A stretch of 64,000 nt of DNA, from contig NZ_KB898623.1 in NCBI RefSeq assembly GCF_000377705.1, forward strand, positions 310,001-374,000. Reading direction: 5' to 3'. The notes beneath the pieces were generated by a model. It was not told where the DNA came from. It did not search any database and saw only the letters and a program-made list of their open reading frames with translations. The translations under genes and the position numbers were made by a program. Below, in pieces: positions 61,645 to 64,000 of this stretch (its first letter is position 1; every line of letters begins with the position of its first letter). This DNA is from Salsuginibacillus kocurii DSM 18087. GTDB lineage: Bacteria; Bacillota; Bacilli; Bacillales; Marinococcaceae.

Positions 61645-62076
61645 ATGGAAGATAAAAAAGAGATGGAAAGCCCGGGACAAAAGTATTCTGATTTTGGTTA
61701 TGAGCTGGTCCGAAAAGAATTTCTGCAAGAACTTCTCGGCCAAGATGAAGGCGAGATATTATATTGGGGCGGGCGTGTATTAGCAAGAAAACACCCTGTA
61801 CACTCTCTTGAAGAAGTCATTCAGTTCTTCACCACAGCAGGGTGGGGGGAACTTCAACTAATAAAAGAAAGAAAAGAAGAGATGACGTTACAATTGTTGC
61901 TTCCAGAAGAACAAAAAAAACCGTTGTTTAACCGGCAGCTTGAAGCTGGCTTCTTAGCTGAACAAATAGAAACACAAAAAAATGCAGCAACAGAGACAGT
62001 TATCGTCGAAAAGAAGTACCGCATTGAATTCCATATCCATTGGAATCTCAAAGAAACAGTACTCTCTGACCAATAA
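61645..62076 (+). CDS. yslB: YslB, DUF2507-family protein
   Basis: A 143-residue cytoplasmic protein of the YslB family (DUF2507), with KYSDFGYELVRKEFLQELLG and ILYWGGRVLARKHPVHSLEE near the start, a fold related to V4R-type ligand-binding domains. Function unknown. GGGGGA lies eight bases before the ATG. Plus strand, divergent from the potassium transporter and convergent with uvrC; a TATAAT at 61612-61617 may be its -10 box. Confidence 0.85.
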   Translation: MEDKKEMESPGQKYSDFGYELVRKEFLQELLGQDEGEILYWGGRVLARKHPVHSLEEVIQFFTTAGWGELQLIKERKEEMTLQLLLPEEQKKPLFNRQLEAGFLAEQIETQKNAATETVIVEKKYRIEFHIHWNLKETVLSDQ

Positions 62077-62172
62077 TTACACGTAGCTGAATACTTCTTT
62101 TGAAGAAATGGCCTTAAATACTACCCATCGCTCGACCCTACTATTTACTTATCATCAACCTTCGTACTTAAA

Positions 62173-62203
62173 AACCGTCCACTCCTAAATGAGTGAGACG
62201 GTT
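62173..62203 (-). terminator. uvrC terminator
   Basis: AACCGTC...ACTC and its complement (12 pairs, one bulge) with a 6-base loop and TTTTT on the minus strand; it overlaps the uvrC stop. Confidence 0.8.
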
Positions 62204-63980
62204 ACTTTGCTTTCTCTTGAAGATAACGGACAATTTCTTCTGCTGTATTTTTCGGAATGGACAATTTTTGAAACTCTTCTACCTCTGCTTCTTTCATGCG
62301 TTTAAGCGAACCAAAGTGTTTAAGCAGAGCCCGTTTTCTTTTTTCTCCAACGCCGGGTATATCATCAAGTACTGAGGTTGTTATACCTTTGCTTCTTGTG
62401 TTGCGGTGAAAGGTAAGTGCAAATCGGTGGACCTCATCTTGGATGCGCTGCAACAAATAAAAAGCGTGGCTATCCCTCTCTAGGTTTATTTCTTCCGGCG
62501 GGTCCCCGATAATGAGATTTGACGTTTTGTGTTTTTCATCTTTAGCTAAACCAGCTATTGGAATAGGAAGCCCTAGTTCATCTTCGACGACACTTTGCGC
62601 AGCAGTTAACTGCCCTTTTCCTCCATCAATTAAAATCAAGTCTGGTAATTCTGCCTGCTCTTTTAACAAGCGGACATAACGCCTTCGAACCACTTCTTTC
62701 ATGGAAGCATAATCATCAGGACCAGCCACAGAGCGCACTTTATACTTGCGGTATTCATTTTTAGCCGGCTTGCCATCTATAAACGTTACCATGGCAGAAA
62801 CCGGATCCGTTCCTTGAATATTGGAATTATCAAAAGCTTCAATGCGGTACGGGGGATCCATATCAAGCTTTTCGCCTAACGTTTCAATCGCCCGCACAGT
62901 TCGTTCTTCGTTCCGTTCAATTAGGTCAAACCGTTCTTTTAAGGCGGCATGGGCATTTTTTGCTGCAAGGTCTACAAGCTCTTTTTTCTGTCCTTTTTGA
63001 GGTTGAAAGACCGTAGCACCAGTTAATTCCTCTACCATGCTTTTATCGATCGTCTTCTCCACTACAATTTCTTTTGGCACAATGTGTTCGGCTTTTAAAT
63101 AAAACTGGCCGATAAACGCCAGCACGTCCTCTTCAGCATCTTGATAAAATGGAAAAATAGAAACATCTCGTTCAATTAACGTGCCATTTCTCACAAAGAA
63201 AACTTGCACACACATCCAGCCTTTGTCATACGCATAAGCAAAAATATCCCGGTCTGTCCGGTCTTTAATCGCCATTTTTTGCTTTTCCATAACGGCGTCA
63301 ATGTGTTGAATTTGGTCTCTTAATTCTTTGGCCCGTTCAAAATTCAGCGCTTCAGAAGCTTCTCCCATTTCACGGTGAAGGCGTTCTTTTACATCATGAT
63401 GACCGTTTCTTAAGAAACTAGTGATCTCGCGTACAAGTTCTTTGTTCTGTTCTTCGCTTACTTCAAATTCACAGGGAGCTAAACATTGACCGATATGATA
63501 GTACAAACACACCCGGTCCGGTAGCGTGCGGCATTTGCGTAAGGGATACAAACGATCAAGCAATTTTTTTGTTTCATTAGCAGCTCCAGCGTTCGGATAA
63601 GGCCCAAAATACTTTCCGCCATCTTTTTTTACATTTCTAGTCGTAATTAAACGGGGATGCTCTTCGTTCGTAATCTTTAAATAAGGATAGGACTTATCAT
63701 CCTTTAACAGCACGTTATAACGCGGTTCATGTTTCTTTATTAAATTCATCTCTAAAATAAGCGCTTCGAGATTACTGGACGTAATAATATATTCAAAATC
63801 ATGAATCTCACTAACGAGGCGCTGCGTTTTCCCATCATGTGAACCTGTAAAATAAGAACGAACCCTATTTTTTAACACTTTGGCTTTGCCGACATATATA
63901 ATGGTGCCATGCTTATTTTTCATTAAATAACAGCCCGGCTGTCCTGGAAGCACTGCTAGTTTTTCTTTAATGGTATCCAT
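62202..63980 (-). CDS. uvrC: UvrC, excinuclease ABC subunit C
   Basis: Makes both cuts around a DNA lesion marked by UvrAB. 592 residues, full length. N-terminal GIY-YIG nuclease ([29 protein letters not shown]) at 10-90, UVR domain around 205 ([20 protein letters not shown]), RNase H-like nuclease with [17 protein letters not shown] near 382, and C-terminal helix-hairpin-helix pair ([20 protein letters not shown]) near 555. AGGAGGGG before the ATG. The promoter lies beyond the right edge. Confidence 0.98.
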   Translation of the reverse strand: MDTIKEKLAVLPGQPGCYLMKNKHGTIIYVGKAKVLKNRVRSYFTGSHDGKTQRLVSEIHDFEYIITSSNLEALILEMNLIKKHEPRYNVLLKDDKSYPYLKITNEEHPRLITTRNVKKDGGKYFGPYPNAGAANETKKLLDRLYPLRKCRTLPDRVCLYYHIGQCLAPCEFEVSEEQNKELVREITSFLRNGHHDVKERLHREMGEASEALNFERAKELRDQIQHIDAVMEKQKMAIKDRTDRDIFAYAYDKGWMCVQVFFVRNGTLIERDVSIFPFYQDAEEDVLAFIGQFYLKAEHIVPKEIVVEKTIDKSMVEELTGATVFQPQKGQKKELVDLAAKNAHAALKERFDLIERNEERTVRAIETLGEKLDMDPPYRIEAFDNSNIQGTDPVSAMVTFIDGKPAKNEYRKYKVRSVAGPDDYASMKEVVRRRYVRLLKEQAELPDLILIDGGKGQLTAAQSVVEDELGLPIPIAGLAKDEKHKTSNLIIGDPPEEINLERDSHAFYLLQRIQDEVHRFALTFHRNTRSKGITTSVLDDIPGVGEKRKRALLKHFGSLKRMKEAEVEEFQKLSIPKNTAEEIVRYLQEKAK

Positions 63981-64000
63981 AACGCCCCTCCTCTCTCCAC

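Overview
The window is a stretch of low-to-moderate GC Firmicute chromosome from a spore-forming member of the Bacillaceae. The evidence is a set of sporulation and germination genes (spoIVFB, spoIVFA, spoIIB, spoVID, ysxE, gerM, gerE), T-box leaders, strong AGGAGG-type ribosome sites, a PerR-type operator at hemA, and a gene order that follows, from memory, the spoIVF-min-mre-com-folC-valS-hem-lon-clpX-tig-leu-ilv-rph-ger-sdh-uvrC region of Bacillus subtilis. Nearly all genes lie on the minus strand, so operons are transcribed from high to low coordinates. I see no phage, insertion sequence, CRISPR array or obvious defence system; most of the window is housekeeping DNA.

Layout from left to right. 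Positions 1-1068 hold spoIVFB (cut by the edge) and spoIVFA. Positions 1175-3132 hold extra genes: a CHY zinc-finger protein, a possible gene remnant, a TRIC-type channel and a small charged protein. Then come minCD, mreBCD, radC, maf, spoIIB and comC (3.2-11.4 kb), a membrane GAF-GGDEF protein, folC and valS with a valine T-box (11.5-17.9 kb), a repeat element, a small membrane protein, ysxE-spoVID, and a frameshifted MFS transporter on the plus strand (18-22.4 kb). The haem operon hemA-X-C-D-B-L (22.5-28.9 kb) has a PerR-like site over its promoter. A membrane protein, ysxC-lon, clpX, tig and ysoA follow (29-37.6 kb). The branched-chain amino acid block ilvBHC-leuABCD (38-46 kb) is read through a leucine T-box, with ilvE just upstream on its own promoter. 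After another repeat and tRNA-Arg(TCT) come ysnB, rdgB, rph, gerM, murI and a MarR regulator (48-53 kb), a tandem GC-rich repeat, ptsHI, gerE, sdhCAB, a KtrB-type potassium transporter, yslB and uvrC (53-64 kb).

How the genes work together: Min and Mre proteins set division site and cell shape; the hem operon supplies haem for cytochromes including SdhC; the Sdh complex links the citrate cycle to the respiratory chain; ilv-leu make valine, isoleucine and leucine and sense uncharged leucyl-tRNA; Lon, ClpX and trigger factor handle protein quality; SpoIVFA/B, SpoIIB, SpoVID, YsxE, GerM and GerE act at successive stages of sporulation.

The most notable points are (1) a ptsG-type GlcT antiterminator target and terminator now standing directly ahead of ptsHI with no ptsG or glcT beside them, (2) three intergenic repeat loci of two structural classes, (3) a one-base frameshift in an A-run of an MFS transporter, (4) an unrecognised open frame with an internal TAG at 1665-1928, and (5) several clean dyads on or near promoters (ilvE, maf, MFS, hemA). 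I did not find a convincing wholly new system.
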